From contig NZ_FUYA01000004.1 of the NCBI RefSeq assembly GCF_900167065.1, forward strand, positions 205,030 to 269,029: a stretch of 64,000 bases of DNA, in the 5' to 3' direction. A program made the position numbers and the translations under genes. Shown piece after piece: positions 1-8,761 of this stretch. The DNA is from Desulfobaculum bizertense DSM 18034. GTDB taxonomy: Bacteria > Desulfobacterota > Desulfovibrionia > Desulfovibrionales > Desulfovibrionaceae. The notes below the pieces were generated by a model, which worked only from the letters and a program-made list of their open reading frames with translations, did no database searches and was not told the DNA's origin. How positions within the stretch are numbered: position 1 is the stretch's first letter; every line of letters starts with the position of its first letter.

Positions 1-1033
1 GAATCATCACCAGTGCAGGAGCCTCACGAATATCGTCTGTGTTGGCCTTGAATGCCAGTCCCCACAGAGCAATAGTTTTACCTTCAACACCACCCTGGTT
101 GGCGAAGTATTCTTCAACCTTACGGGCGATGGACAGCTTCTGTGCATCGTTCACGGAATCCACAGCCTGAAGCAGGCTTGGAGTGTGACCATTTTCCAGT
201 GCAGTTGTGATAAGCGCCTTCACGTCCTTGGGGAAGCAGGAACCACCGTAACCAACACCGGGATAAATGAAGTGATAACCAATGCGGTGGTCGGAGCCAA
301 TGCCAAGGCGCACGTCACGCACGTCAGCACCAACTTTTTCGCAAATGTTTGCAACTTCGTTGATAAAAGAAATTTTTGTCGCCAGCAGGCAGTTCGCTGC
401 ATACTTGGTCATCTCAGCGCTTCGGATGCCCATTGTAATGAGCTTCTCGCGGCTGCGAGCAAACGGAGCGTACAAAGAGCGCATGGCTTCTGCGGTCTCA
501 GGGTTGTCGGTGCCCAGAATAACGCGGTCAGGCTTCATGAAGTCATTTACAGCGTCGCCTTCTTTCAGGAACTCCGGATTGGAGACAACATCAAAAGGAA
601 TGTCCTCGCCTCGGGCTTCCAACTCAGCAGCCACAATTGCGCGAACCTGATCCGCCGTACCAACCGGTACTGTGGACTTGTCCACAACAATCTTGCGGCT
701 CGTCATCTTCTGGCCAACCTCGCGGGCGACAGCATGGACATACTGCAAATCGCAGCTCCCATCTTCGCGGCAAGGCGTGCCAACAGTAATAAACACTGTC
801 AGGGCGTCTTTGAGACCATCCTCAAGACTTGTCGTAAAGGTCAGACGACCTTCCTGCGAATTCCGTCGAACCATCTCTTCAAGGCCCGGCTCATAAATGT
901 GGACATGCCCCTCACGAAGGGTTTTCACCACAGCAGGGTTTACATCAACACAGACAACATTGTTGCCCATCTCTGCAAAACATGCGGCACTCACCAGCCC
1001 CACGTAACCGGTTCCAACAATACAGACGTTCAT
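1..1033 (-). CDS. ugd: UDP-glucose 6-dehydrogenase (3' part cut by the window edge)
   Basis: Oxidises UDP-glucose to UDP-glucuronate with two NAD+, a cytoplasmic step feeding polysaccharide and envelope sugar synthesis. The N-terminus reads [19 protein letters not shown], a Rossmann dinucleotide-binding loop. Further on come the family motifs [14 protein letters not shown] and [10 protein letters not shown], with the catalytic cysteine at about residue 266, and then [15 protein letters not shown] close to the window edge. About 344 codons are visible and the frame is open to base 1, so the stop lies outside. An AGAGG sequence sits just upstream of the ATG at 1033. The gene diverges from pdxJ. 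Family assignment is firm; the exact nucleotide-sugar substrate (UDP-glucose versus a related sugar) is inferred. Confidence 0.93.
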   Translation of the reverse strand, partial: MNVCIVGTGYVGLVSAACFAEMGNNVVCVDVNPAVVKTLREGHVHIYEPGLEEMVRRNSQEGRLTFTTSLEDGLKDALTVFITVGTPCREDGSCDLQYVHAVAREVGQKMTSRKIVVDKSTVPVGTADQVRAIVAAELEARGEDIPFDVVSNPEFLKEGDAVNDFMKPDRVILGTDNPETAEAMRSLYAPFARSREKLITMGIRSAEMTKYAANCLLATKISFINEVANICEKVGADVRDVRLGIGSDHRIGYHFIYPGVGYGGSCFPKDVKALITTALENGHTPSLLQAVDSVNDAQKLSIARKVEEYFANQGGVEGKTIALWGLAFKANTDDIREAPALVMI

Positions 1034-1170
1034 CTATTTCGACCTCTTGAGGACGTTTTCGTTTAAAGAAAAAAAGAGAAGGGGGTTTCGTACAACTCCC
1101 CTCTTTCCAAGTCAACTTGAGCACCATATGCTGAAAAGTCAACCCACAGGCCAAGATCCCATTCTTTTCC

Positions 1171-1198
1171 TTGACTTTCCCTATATGTTAGCGACAAT
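1171..1198 (+). promoter_or_regulatory. possible sigma-70 promoter for the pdxJ operon
   Basis: TTGACT (1171-1176) and GACAAT (1193-1198) are separated by 16 bases in the 238-base gap between the divergent ugd and pdxJ genes. A 7-bp inverted repeat (AAGAGGG at 1206-1212, CCCTCTT at 1223-1229) follows in the predicted leader. The match is partial and was found by eye only. Confidence 0.35.
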
Positions 1199-1271
1199 TT
1201 CATGAAAGAGGGGAAGCTTTGTCCCTCTTCCCCGAAATTCAGATTATCATATTACTAAAGGATTGCAGCAG

Positions 1272-1997
1272 ATGCCATCACTTGTCGTTAATATTGATCA
1301 TATTGCCACACTTCGTCAGGCTCGTCTTGGTCATGAACCAGAACCCGTTACAGGCGCTCACCTTGCAGAACTCTCTGGTGCAGTTGGCATCATTTGCCAT
1401 CTGCGCGAAGATCGCCGCCACATTCAGGACCGGGATGTTGAGATGCTCCGCAAGACCATCAACACCCGCATGCACCTTGAAATGGCCGCGACAGACGAAA
1501 TGCATGCCATCTGCCTCAAGACCCAGCCCTACATGTGCTGTATTGTTCCTGAAAAACGTCAGGAACTCACCACAGAGGGTGGCATGGACGTCGTAAGCCG
1601 CGAAGCAGAACTGACCGAATTCGTCAAAGAAATTCATGCTGCGGGCATCCGCTCCAGCCTTTTCATTGATGCAGACCCTGAGCAGATTGAGGCAACGGCA
1701 CGCGTTGGCTGTGAATTTGTCGAAATTCATACCGGCCACTACGCAGACGCCGCAGACTACAAGCAGGAAGAAATCGAATTCAAAAAAATTGCAGACGGCA
1801 TTGCCCATGCCCAGAAGCTCGGCCTCAAGGTAAACCTTGGTCATGGCCTGAACTACACCAACATTCTGCGATTCAAGAATATTCCTGGCATCTGTGAATA
1901 TTCCATCGGTCATAGCATCATGTCCCGCGCCATCTTCACCGGCATTCCTGTCGCAGTGAAAGAGATGCGCGACATCATCAACACTTTTGTGGACTAG
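1272..1997 (+). CDS. pdxJ: pyridoxine 5'-phosphate synthase PdxJ
   Basis: Condenses 1-deoxyxylulose 5-phosphate with 3-amino-2-oxopropyl phosphate to make pyridoxine 5'-phosphate, the last ring-forming step of the DXP-dependent vitamin B6 pathway. The 241-residue length is typical. Visible family motifs are [14 protein letters not shown] at the N-terminus, [13 protein letters not shown], a GMDVV segment and [10 protein letters not shown] near the C-terminus. ATG 1272 is chosen because AAAGGA (1257-1262) is well spaced from it; an in-frame TTG at 1263 would abut the ribosome-binding site. acpS follows after 12 bases, a gene pair common in Proteobacteria. Confidence 0.96.
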   Translation: MPSLVVNIDHIATLRQARLGHEPEPVTGAHLAELSGAVGIICHLREDRRHIQDRDVEMLRKTINTRMHLEMAATDEMHAICLKTQPYMCCIVPEKRQELTTEGGMDVVSREAELTEFVKEIHAAGIRSSLFIDADPEQIEATARVGCEFVEIHTGHYADAADYKQEEIEFKKIADGIAHAQKLGLKVNLGHGLNYTNILRFKNIPGICEYSIGHSIMSRAIFTGIPVAVKEMRDIINTFVD

Positions 1998-2009
1998 GGA
2001 AAGCCGGGC

Positions 2010-2390
2010 ATGATTATTGGTCTTGGTCTTGACCTTGTCGAGCTCTCGCGTATCCAATCTGTACTGGAGCGGCATCAGGAGCATTTTCTCCAGCGTATTC
2101 TTACCCCGGCAGAGCATGCAGCTCTGCCGGAGGGATCACACCGAATCATTGAATACGTTGCCGCCCGTTTTGCAGCCAAAGAAGCTGCGGCCAAAGCCCT
2201 CGGCACAGGAATCGCCAAGGGTGTCGGATTTCAGGATCTGGAAGTACAGCGACTCGAATCTGGTCAGCCCATGCTCGTCCTTCATGGAAATGCCAAAAAA
2301 CGGGCCACGGGCCTTGGTATCACGTCAACCCACATCAGCCTGACGCATGGCAAGGACGTCGCCTCTGCCGTCGTCATCCTGGAGAAATAA
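2010..2390 (+). CDS. acpS: holo-[acyl-carrier-protein] synthase AcpS
   Basis: Transfers the 4'-phosphopantetheine arm of CoA to a serine of acyl carrier protein, activating it for fatty-acid synthesis. The 126-residue length matches the family. The N-terminal GLGLDLVELSRIQ carries the metal-binding aspartate, and YVAARFAAKEAAAKALGTG is the second conserved block with the catalytic glutamate. The C-terminus has the expected ISLTHGKDVASA strand. It lies between pdxJ and nnr in the same orientation with very short spacers, so it is probably cotranscribed with them. Confidence 0.96.
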   Translation: MIIGLGLDLVELSRIQSVLERHQEHFLQRILTPAEHAALPEGSHRIIEYVAARFAAKEAAAKALGTGIAKGVGFQDLEVQRLESGQPMLVLHGNAKKRATGLGITSTHISLTHGKDVASAVVILEK

Positions 2391-2394
2391 TTTC

Positions 2395-3963
2395 ATGGAA
2401 ATGTATCATGCCGTGCCTCTTCCGACTCCGGAAGAGATGACAGCCTGGGATCAGGCAACAATTGAAGATTTTGGTCTTCGTCAGGAAGTCCTGATGGAGA
2501 ACGCAGGCCTCGGTGCCCACGGAGTTCTCGAAGACAGCGTCGGATCTGTTGAAGGCCTCTCTATTCTGGTTATTGCAGGCTCTGGCAATAATGGCGGAGA
2601 CGCATTCTGTGTTGCCCGTCACCTTGCCAACTCTGGCGCACAGGTGCTGGTTCTGCACACCGGAAAGAAAAAAGACTACCGCGGTGCCGCCGCAGCGAAC
2701 ATGCGCCTTGCCCAAAAAATGGGTATTCAGCTTGGACACCTTGCAAAGGGCCGTTCCCTGCTGGAATTTGTCCACGATTTTGGCGAGCCGGATGTTATTG
2801 TTGACGGTCTGCTTGGTACGGGCTTCAAGGGCGAGCTTCGCGAAGAAACGCAGGAATGGATTGAAGACATCAACATTTTCAAATCCTCTGCATTCATCCT
2901 GTCTCTGGACATTCCTTCTGGCCTGTCTGGACTGACTGGCGAACCTGCTCCTGTTGCAGTCATGGCCGACACGACGGTCACTTTTGAAGCTGCCAAAATT
3001 GGTCTGGCAATGCCCAGTTCCGCAGAGTTCACTGGAGACATCCATGTGTGCGGCATTGGTATCCCCGAATTTATCAAGCACTCTACCCCTGCGACATGTT
3101 CCATGCTCACAGATGGCGTGCTTGATCTGCTGCCTGCCCCCCACCCGGAGATGCACAAGGGTGACGCCGGGCACGTTTTGATTCTTGGTGGCTCCATCGG
3201 TCTGACCGGTGCCCCTCACCTTGCAGCCCTCGGAGCTATCCGGAGTGGTGCAGGTCTGGTTACCATCGGTTGCCCGGCGGGTCTCGCTCAGGAAGTCAAG
3301 GGCGGCAACCCCGACATCATGACGCTTCCGCTTGGCAAAGGCACATACTGGAACGAAGGCATGGCGCAGGATCTTATCCCGCACCTGTCACGCTTCTCTG
3401 CCATCCTGCTTGGTCCGGGCATGGGCCGCGACGAAAGAACTCTCGGCTTTCTGCGCGCACTCGCAGAACTGGACCTGCCCAAGCTCGTTGTTGACGCTGA
3501 TGCCCTGTACTGGATTGCCCAGGCTCCCGAACTTCTGGAGCACCTGAGCACACCAATGGTGCTGACGCCTCACCCCGGTGAAGCCGCTCGCATCCTTGGC
3601 ATCTCTGCCGAAGACGTTCAGGCCGACCGCCTGCACGCAGCACAGGATTTCGCCGCCCAGACCGGCGCAGTCAGTATCCTTAAAGGTGCAGGCACCATCA
3701 TTGCCCTGCCTGACGGACGCGCCTACGTTTCTCCCTTTGCCATTTCCAACCTCGCGGTTGCTGGCTCTGGAGACGTGCTGGGTGGTCTGAGCACAAGCCT
3801 TTTGGCCCGCGACATGGAACTCGAAGACGCCGCATGCCTTGCTGTCTACTGGCATGGTCTTGCTGGCGGCCAGCTTTCCGAAGATTTCCCGGTGCGCGGT
3901 AACACTGCAAGCGACATCGCTAATGCCCTTCCCAAGGCATTAAAGGAGACCGTAGATGCTTAA
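2395..3963 (+). CDS. nnr: bifunctional NAD(P)H-hydrate epimerase / ADP-dependent dehydratase
   Basis: Repairs hydrated NADH and NADPH. The N-terminal YjeF-type epimerase domain (about residues 1-215) shows GSGNNGGDAFCVARHL and an IPSGLSG segment. The C-terminal ribokinase-like dehydratase (about 225-520) shows GDAGHVLILGGS, GPGMGRDERT, TPHPGEAARILG and the anion-hole motif AGSGDVLGG. The protein is 522 residues, normal for the fused bacterial enzyme. ATG 2395 is preferred over the in-frame ATG at 2347 because GGAG at 2381-2384 lies 10 bases before it and because 2347 would run inside acpS. It overlaps the next gene by 8 bases, implying coupled translation. Confidence 0.95.
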   Translation: MEMYHAVPLPTPEEMTAWDQATIEDFGLRQEVLMENAGLGAHGVLEDSVGSVEGLSILVIAGSGNNGGDAFCVARHLANSGAQVLVLHTGKKKDYRGAAAANMRLAQKMGIQLGHLAKGRSLLEFVHDFGEPDVIVDGLLGTGFKGELREETQEWIEDINIFKSSAFILSLDIPSGLSGLTGEPAPVAVMADTTVTFEAAKIGLAMPSSAEFTGDIHVCGIGIPEFIKHSTPATCSMLTDGVLDLLPAPHPEMHKGDAGHVLILGGSIGLTGAPHLAALGAIRSGAGLVTIGCPAGLAQEVKGGNPDIMTLPLGKGTYWNEGMAQDLIPHLSRFSAILLGPGMGRDERTLGFLRALAELDLPKLVVDADALYWIAQAPELLEHLSTPMVLTPHPGEAARILGISAEDVQADRLHAAQDFAAQTGAVSILKGAGTIIALPDGRAYVSPFAISNLAVAGSGDVLGGLSTSLLARDMELEDAACLAVYWHGLAGGQLSEDFPVRGNTASDIANALPKALKETVDA

Positions 3964-4420
3964 GGCAAAAGACATCATGACTGTGGACCCTGTCACTTTG
4001 TGCCTTGATGATGAGATCAGTACAGCTGTCGGCATTATGCTCGAAAAGGGCATTAATGGTCTGCCAGTTCTGGATGACAACGACAATGTTGTTGGCATCC
4101 TCTGCCAGAGCGACCTCGTCGCCCAGCAAAAAAAGCTGCGCCTGCCCTCTCTGTTCACTGTTCTTGATGGCCTGATTCCTTTTTCATCCAGCAAAGACTT
4201 TGACCGGGAAGTGGAAAAAATCACTGCCCTGACCGTTGAGCAGGCCATGACGCCTGCTCCGGTCACGGTCACCCCGGAAACAAGACTTGAAGACATTGCA
4301 TCAATTATTGTAGAGCATAATTTCCACACCCTGCCCGTGGTCGAAAAAGGCCATCTGGTAGGTGTGATTGGCAAGGAAGACATCCTGCGCACTCTTCTGC
4401 CTCCTGTGGAGGAAGAGTGA
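3956..4420 (+). CDS. CBS-domain pair protein
   Basis: A 154-residue stand-alone Bateman module with two CBS motifs. The first (about residues 1-60) reads KAKDIMTVDPVTLCLDD and continues to VVGILCQSDL; the second (about 90-150) begins VEQAMTPAPVTVTPETR and ends HLVGVIGKEDIL. Such modules bind adenine nucleotides and usually sense energy state or regulate a partner. No partner domain is fused here. The gene is translationally coupled to nnr upstream (8-base overlap) and to tsaE downstream (GTGA overlap). The specific ligand and target cannot be read from sequence. Confidence 0.9.
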   Translation: MLKAKDIMTVDPVTLCLDDEISTAVGIMLEKGINGLPVLDDNDNVVGILCQSDLVAQQKKLRLPSLFTVLDGLIPFSSSKDFDREVEKITALTVEQAMTPAPVTVTPETRLEDIASIIVEHNFHTLPVVEKGHLVGVIGKEDILRTLLPPVEEE

Positions 4421-4920
4421 GACATTCCAGTGTGAAGGAGCTTCGGCTCCATCTTGAAGACGAAAACGCAACACTCGCTTTAGGACAACGTTTGGCGCAG
4501 GCTATCGCATTACAGGGAAAAGGGATTAACCTGCTGCTTGAGGGCAATCTTGGAGCAGGAAAAACAACTCTCGTTCGTGGACTGGTGACGGCACTGCCCG
4601 GTGGTGACGAGGCGCGGGTTTCAAGCCCCAGCTTCAACATCATGAACCTGTACCCCACGACCCCGGAAACAGCTCATTTTGATCTCTACCGACTGGAATA
4701 CCAGGAGCCTGACGAATCTCTCCTGGAATTCCTGAATGATGACGAGACTCTCGTTGTTGTCGAATGGGTCCAGTTCCTCGACAAGGAATTCTGGCCTGAA
4801 GACTCCATTCATTTTGTGTGGGACCACTGTGACAACGGCCGCGACCTGCGGCTGATTATTGCAGGCGATGACGCGCTTTCTGTCTATGAAGCAGCGTTCC
4901 CGCAGAGCGAAACGGACTGA
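4417..4920 (+). CDS. tsaE: tRNA threonylcarbamoyladenosine biosynthesis ATPase TsaE
   Basis: ATPase subunit of the TsaB-TsaD-TsaE complex that makes the t6A modification at position 37 of ANN-decoding tRNAs. The Walker A sequence EGNLGAGKTTLVRG sits at about residues 42-55, followed by SSPSFNIMNLY and FDLYRL, both typical of TsaE. VVVEWVQFL corresponds to the Walker B/WAE region. Start GTG 4417 overlaps the stop of the CBS gene; GGAGG at 4408-4412 is rather close, so GTG 4432 cannot be excluded. At 167 residues it is near the family length. Confidence 0.92.
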   Translation: MRHSSVKELRLHLEDENATLALGQRLAQAIALQGKGINLLLEGNLGAGKTTLVRGLVTALPGGDEARVSSPSFNIMNLYPTTPETAHFDLYRLEYQEPDESLLEFLNDDETLVVVEWVQFLDKEFWPEDSIHFVWDHCDNGRDLRLIIAGDDALSVYEAAFPQSETD

Positions 4921-4980
4921 GACCCCCTCGACCTTTATTCTTCCGTATTACTCAAACTCTTCGTGAGGAGCTTATAGCCC

Positions 4981-6213
4981 ATGGGCATCATCGTTCAGAA
5001 GTTTGGTGGCACATCCGTCGCCAACCTCGACTGTATGCGTAAGGTGCAAGCAAAGGTAGAAAAAGCTCTGGCTAGCGGACACAAGGTTATGGCCGTTCTG
5101 TCCGCAATGTCTGGAGAAACAAATCGCCTTCTTGCCCTGGCAAAGGAATGGTCCAGTTCCCCGGACCCAGCAGAAATGGACTCTCTCGTTTCCACTGGCG
5201 AGCAGGCATCGACAGCCCTGTTCACCATGCTGCTGAAAGACTCGGGTATCAAAGCCCGGTCCATCCTCTCGCATCAGGCTCAAATCAACACGGACAGCCA
5301 GTTTGGCCGTGCGCGCATCCTGAATATCGACAAAGAAAACCTGCTCAAGCTTTTTGAAACATACGACGTTCTGGTCGTTGCTGGTTTTCAGGGGGTCAAT
5401 GAAGACGGCCGCATTACGACCCTTGGTCGTGGTGGTTCCGACACCTCCGCAGTTGCGCTCGCCGTGGCTGTTGATGCTGAGCTTTGTGAAATCTACACCG
5501 ACGTTGACGGCGTCTATACGACTGACCCCAACATCGTGACCAAAGCAAAACGTATCCCGAAAATTACCTATGACGAGATGCTGGAGCTTGCCTCCATGGG
5601 CGCGAAAGTGCTCCAGACCCGTTCCGTTGAATTCGCTAAAAAGTACAATATGACTGTCCATGTGCTGTCTACGTTTGTTGAAAGCCCCGGCACACTGGTA
5701 ACGCAGGAGGATGAAAGCATGGAAGCCGTTCTGGTTTCAGGTATTGCTTATGACAAGGATCAGGTTCGCGTAACGATTCTTGATGTTTATGACAAGCCGG
5801 GCATTGCCTCTTCTCTTTTCGCTCCGCTGGCCGATGCTGGCGTTGTTGTTGACATGATTATTCAGAACACCAGCCGCGACGGTCACAAGACCGACATGAC
5901 TTTTACTGTTCCCCGTGGTGACCTTGAAAAGACCATGTCCATTCTGGACGGAATCAAGGAAACCCTCGGCGGTGGCGAAGTGCTCTACGACGAGGACGTT
6001 GCCAAGGTTTCCGCCATTGGTGTTGGCATGCGCACCCACTCCGGTGTAGCATCAACCATGTTTACTGCTCTGCACAATGAAGGCATCAACATCCTTATGA
6101 TTTCCACTTCCGAGATCAAAGTGACCTGCCTCATCGAAGAAAAATATACGGAACTCGCCATGCGAACCCTGCATGACGCGTTTGAACTCGAAAAAGACGG
6201 TATCAGATGCTAA
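4981..6213 (+). CDS. lysC: aspartate kinase
   Basis: Phosphorylates L-aspartate, the entry step to lysine/diaminopimelate, methionine, threonine and isoleucine. The 410-residue protein starts MGIIVQKFGGTSVANLD, containing the amino-acid kinase KFGGTS motif. It continues with TTLGRGGSDTSAVALA and EIYTDVDGVYTTDPN in the kinase domain (1-250). Two ACT domains follow (about 265-400) with ISTSEIKVTCLIEE, the allosteric part expected to bind lysine and/or threonine. A clear GAGGAG site precedes ATG 4981. dapF and dapA of the same pathway lie 23 kb downstream, while cimA follows directly. Confidence 0.96.
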   Translation: MGIIVQKFGGTSVANLDCMRKVQAKVEKALASGHKVMAVLSAMSGETNRLLALAKEWSSSPDPAEMDSLVSTGEQASTALFTMLLKDSGIKARSILSHQAQINTDSQFGRARILNIDKENLLKLFETYDVLVVAGFQGVNEDGRITTLGRGGSDTSAVALAVAVDAELCEIYTDVDGVYTTDPNIVTKAKRIPKITYDEMLELASMGAKVLQTRSVEFAKKYNMTVHVLSTFVESPGTLVTQEDESMEAVLVSGIAYDKDQVRVTILDVYDKPGIASSLFAPLADAGVVVDMIIQNTSRDGHKTDMTFTVPRGDLEKTMSILDGIKETLGGGEVLYDEDVAKVSAIGVGMRTHSGVASTMFTALHNEGINILMISTSEIKVTCLIEEKYTELAMRTLHDAFELEKDGIRC

Positions 6214-6235
6214 TGATGCCGCCCTCTTCTCTCGT

Positions 6236-7858
6236 ATGAAAAAAATACAAATATATGACACAACGCTACGAGATGGGACGCAGGGAGAGGGGATAACCCT
6301 CTCCCTTGCAGACATGCTGCGCATCGCCACACGTCTTGACAAACTGGGCGTTGACTTCATTGAAGGCGGCTGGCCCGCCTCAAACGAAACTGACAAAGCT
6401 TTTTTTCGTGAAATTCGCAATCACGGGCTTTCTCACGCACGCATCTCTGCTTTCGGGAGCACCTGCTCCCCTCACGGAACCGCAGAAAGCGATCCACAAC
6501 TCCAGGCTCTGATTGACAGCAAGCCTGACGCCATTTGCATCTTCGGCAAGACCTGGGACCTTCATGTTCATGAAGCCCTGCGCACCACCGAAGAGCATAA
6601 CCTCAGCATGATTCGGGACTCGCTCGCCGTTCTTCGGCCACACGTCGAGGTGCTGCATTTTGATGCAGAGCACTTCTTTGACGGATTCAAGAGCAATCCA
6701 GAATATGCCCTCGACTGCCTTCGTGCCGCACACGAAGGAGGAGCTGAGGTTCTGGTCCTTTGTGATACAAACGGAGGCACTCTGCCTTCGGAAATTCGCA
6801 ACATCATTCAAAGGGTCAGAACTGCAATTCCAGAAGCCACTCTTGGCATCCATACTCATAATGATTCTGATACAGCTGTGGCAGGAGCCATCGAAGCCGT
6901 TCTTGCAGGGGCACAGCTTGTTCAGGGAACCATTAATGGCTACGGAGAGCGCTGTGGCAACGCCAATCTCTGCTCGATTATTCCCAATCTGGAACTCAAG
7001 CATAATGGCGCGTACACCTGTCTGCCAGAAGGGCATATGAACCAGCTTGCGGAAGTCAGCCGTTTCGTCTCTGACATCTGCAACCTGCACCCGTTTGACC
7101 GGCAGCCATATGTTGGCACCTCGGCCTTTGCTCACAAAGGCGGTGTGCACATCAGTGCAGTTCGACGCAACCCGCGAACCTACGAACACATTGAGCCTCG
7201 TGCCGTTGGCAATGCCCAGCGTATTTTGCTCTCCCGTCTTTCCGGTCGGAGCAGCATTCTGCACATGGCCGAAAAGTATAATTATCCTCTGGATAAAAAT
7301 GACAAAGCGGTCAAAACCCTGCTGGATGAAATCAAAGCCCGAGAAGACAAAGGCTATGAATACGCCAGCGCCGAAGCATCATTTGAACTCTTGTTTTTCC
7401 GTGCTCTTGGCTGGACCAAGGAGTATTTCGAACGCATCACGTTCAGCGTCAGCGACTCTGTACGTGGGCGTGACTCCTCCCCATACGCTGAAGCAACAGT
7501 CATGATCCGGGTCGGCGACCGCATTGAACACACTGCCGCCACAGGTAAAGGTCAGGTCAACGCCCTAGACGTTGCCCTTCGAAAGGCTCTCACCCCCTGT
7601 TACCCTTCCCTCGCAGAAATGCGGCTGGAAGACTACAAGGTGCGAGTCCTGCCGGGCATCAAGGATGACGACACAGACGGAACAGCTTCCGTTGTCCGGG
7701 TTCTCATCGAATCCGCCGACAACACGGAGCGCTGGACCACTGTTGGCGTTCATTATGACCTCGTCCTCGCCAGCTGGCAGGCGCTTATTGACTCCGTCGT
7801 CTACAAGCTTTTTAAAGACGACCCAGACAAGGTACTTCCACTACGAACAGCTGAATAA
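6236..7858 (+). CDS. cimA: (R)-citramalate synthase
   Basis: Condenses pyruvate with acetyl-CoA to (R)-citramalate, opening the threonine-independent route to 2-ketobutyrate and isoleucine. The start MKKIQIYDTTLRDGTQGEG is the LeuA/CimA-type signature. GIHTHNDSDTAVAG provides the metal-binding histidines, and NGYGERCGNANL is the usual second signature. The C-terminal about 130 residues form the LeuA-type regulatory dimer domain. At 540 residues it matches the long CimA subclass rather than 2-isopropylmalate synthase. ATG 6236 was chosen on homology; no obvious ribosome-binding site is seen, and translation may be coupled to lysC, whose stop lies 22 bases upstream. Confidence 0.93.
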   Translation: MKKIQIYDTTLRDGTQGEGITLSLADMLRIATRLDKLGVDFIEGGWPASNETDKAFFREIRNHGLSHARISAFGSTCSPHGTAESDPQLQALIDSKPDAICIFGKTWDLHVHEALRTTEEHNLSMIRDSLAVLRPHVEVLHFDAEHFFDGFKSNPEYALDCLRAAHEGGAEVLVLCDTNGGTLPSEIRNIIQRVRTAIPEATLGIHTHNDSDTAVAGAIEAVLAGAQLVQGTINGYGERCGNANLCSIIPNLELKHNGAYTCLPEGHMNQLAEVSRFVSDICNLHPFDRQPYVGTSAFAHKGGVHISAVRRNPRTYEHIEPRAVGNAQRILLSRLSGRSSILHMAEKYNYPLDKNDKAVKTLLDEIKAREDKGYEYASAEASFELLFFRALGWTKEYFERITFSVSDSVRGRDSSPYAEATVMIRVGDRIEHTAATGKGQVNALDVALRKALTPCYPSLAEMRLEDYKVRVLPGIKDDDTDGTASVVRVLIESADNTERWTTVGVHYDLVLASWQALIDSVVYKLFKDDPDKVLPLRTAE

Positions 7859-7887
7859 CGACACACAGAACATTCTGGAGAAATTTC

Positions 7888-8712
7888 ATGTCTACTCGAA
7901 TGACAGTCCTCATTGATGATACGAGTTCGAAATCTGGCCTCCTTCACGAGCATGGCTTTTCCTGTGCCCTCAAGTTGCCCAATGGCGAAAAATGGCTATG
8001 GGACACCGGAAGCACGGATAAGTTTCTCCAGAATGCAAAGACTCTCGGTTTTCAGCCCTCAGAATTCAAAGCCCTTGCGCTTTCGCACGGGCATTATGAC
8101 CACACCGGTGGCATTGTTCCGCTCTACAAGGCAGGATTCACGGGACCAATGTATGCGCACCCAGAATACTGTCGAGACCGGTATCATGTCGAAGAAGGCA
8201 AAGAATCCCGTTTCATCGGGCTTCCTCCCTTCACCGAGCTTGATCCCATGCCCAAGGTACACCGCGTACAGGGCATTCATCAGCTTGCGCCGGGTATGCG
8301 CATGGTAACGGACATTCCGCGAATCAAAGGGAACGCTCAGAACATCAACAATTTTTATGTTGATCCTCAGGGCACAACCGTTGATCCGGTTCCCGATGAT
8401 TCCTGTCTACTCCTCGACACAGCCTCTGGCACGGTGTTGCTCCTCGGCTGCTGTCACAGTGGCATGGCCAACGTTCTGACCTACGTTCAAGAACAGGCAG
8501 GAGTCACCAAGCTTCACGCCCTTGTTGGCGGTACCCATTTGCTTGAAGCAAGCGAAGAAGAGTTAGATCAGGCGGCCAAGGCTCTTACCAGTCTCAGTGT
8601 GGAACGAGTTTTCCCAGGGCACTGTTCTGGCCAGCATGGACTTGCTGGGCTTGCCAAGCGTCTTGGCGACAAGGTTCAAGGCATCGGAGCAGGCTGGAGT
8701 CATCACTTCTAA
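7888..8712 (+). CDS. MBL-fold metallohydrolase
   Basis: A 274-residue metallo-beta-lactamase-fold protein. The metal-binding signature is LSHGHYDHTGG at about residues 70-80, with further ligands expected in GCCHSGMANV and the PGHCSGQHG segment near the C-terminus. The overall pattern (WDTGSTDKFLQN early, CCHSG in the middle) resembles the family often annotated as dihydropterin/RFA-P synthase-like hydrolases. The true substrate cannot be told. GGAG lies a little upstream of ATG 7888. A strong terminator follows, so it is the last gene of the pdxJ-to-cimA run. Confidence 0.88.
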   Translation: MSTRMTVLIDDTSSKSGLLHEHGFSCALKLPNGEKWLWDTGSTDKFLQNAKTLGFQPSEFKALALSHGHYDHTGGIVPLYKAGFTGPMYAHPEYCRDRYHVEEGKESRFIGLPPFTELDPMPKVHRVQGIHQLAPGMRMVTDIPRIKGNAQNINNFYVDPQGTTVDPVPDDSCLLLDTASGTVLLLGCCHSGMANVLTYVQEQAGVTKLHALVGGTHLLEASEEELDQAAKALTSLSVERVFPGHCSGQHGLAGLAKRLGDKVQGIGAGWSHHF

Positions 8713-8718
8713 ACACAC

Positions 8719-8755
8719 AGAGCCGGGGCTTCACAAAATGCTCCGGCTCTTTTTT
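8719..8755 (+). terminator. rho-independent terminator after the MBL-fold gene
   Basis: AGAGCCGG (8719-8726) pairs perfectly with CCGGCTCT (8743-8750) and is followed by a T run. It ends the plus-strand operon and argues that the next reading frame begins downstream of it. Confidence 0.85.
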
Positions 8756-8761
8756 ATGACG

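Noticed and set aside
4921-4980. Lysine riboswitch before lysC
   Set aside because: Only 60 bases separate tsaE and lysC, too short for the aptamer, and no terminator is present.
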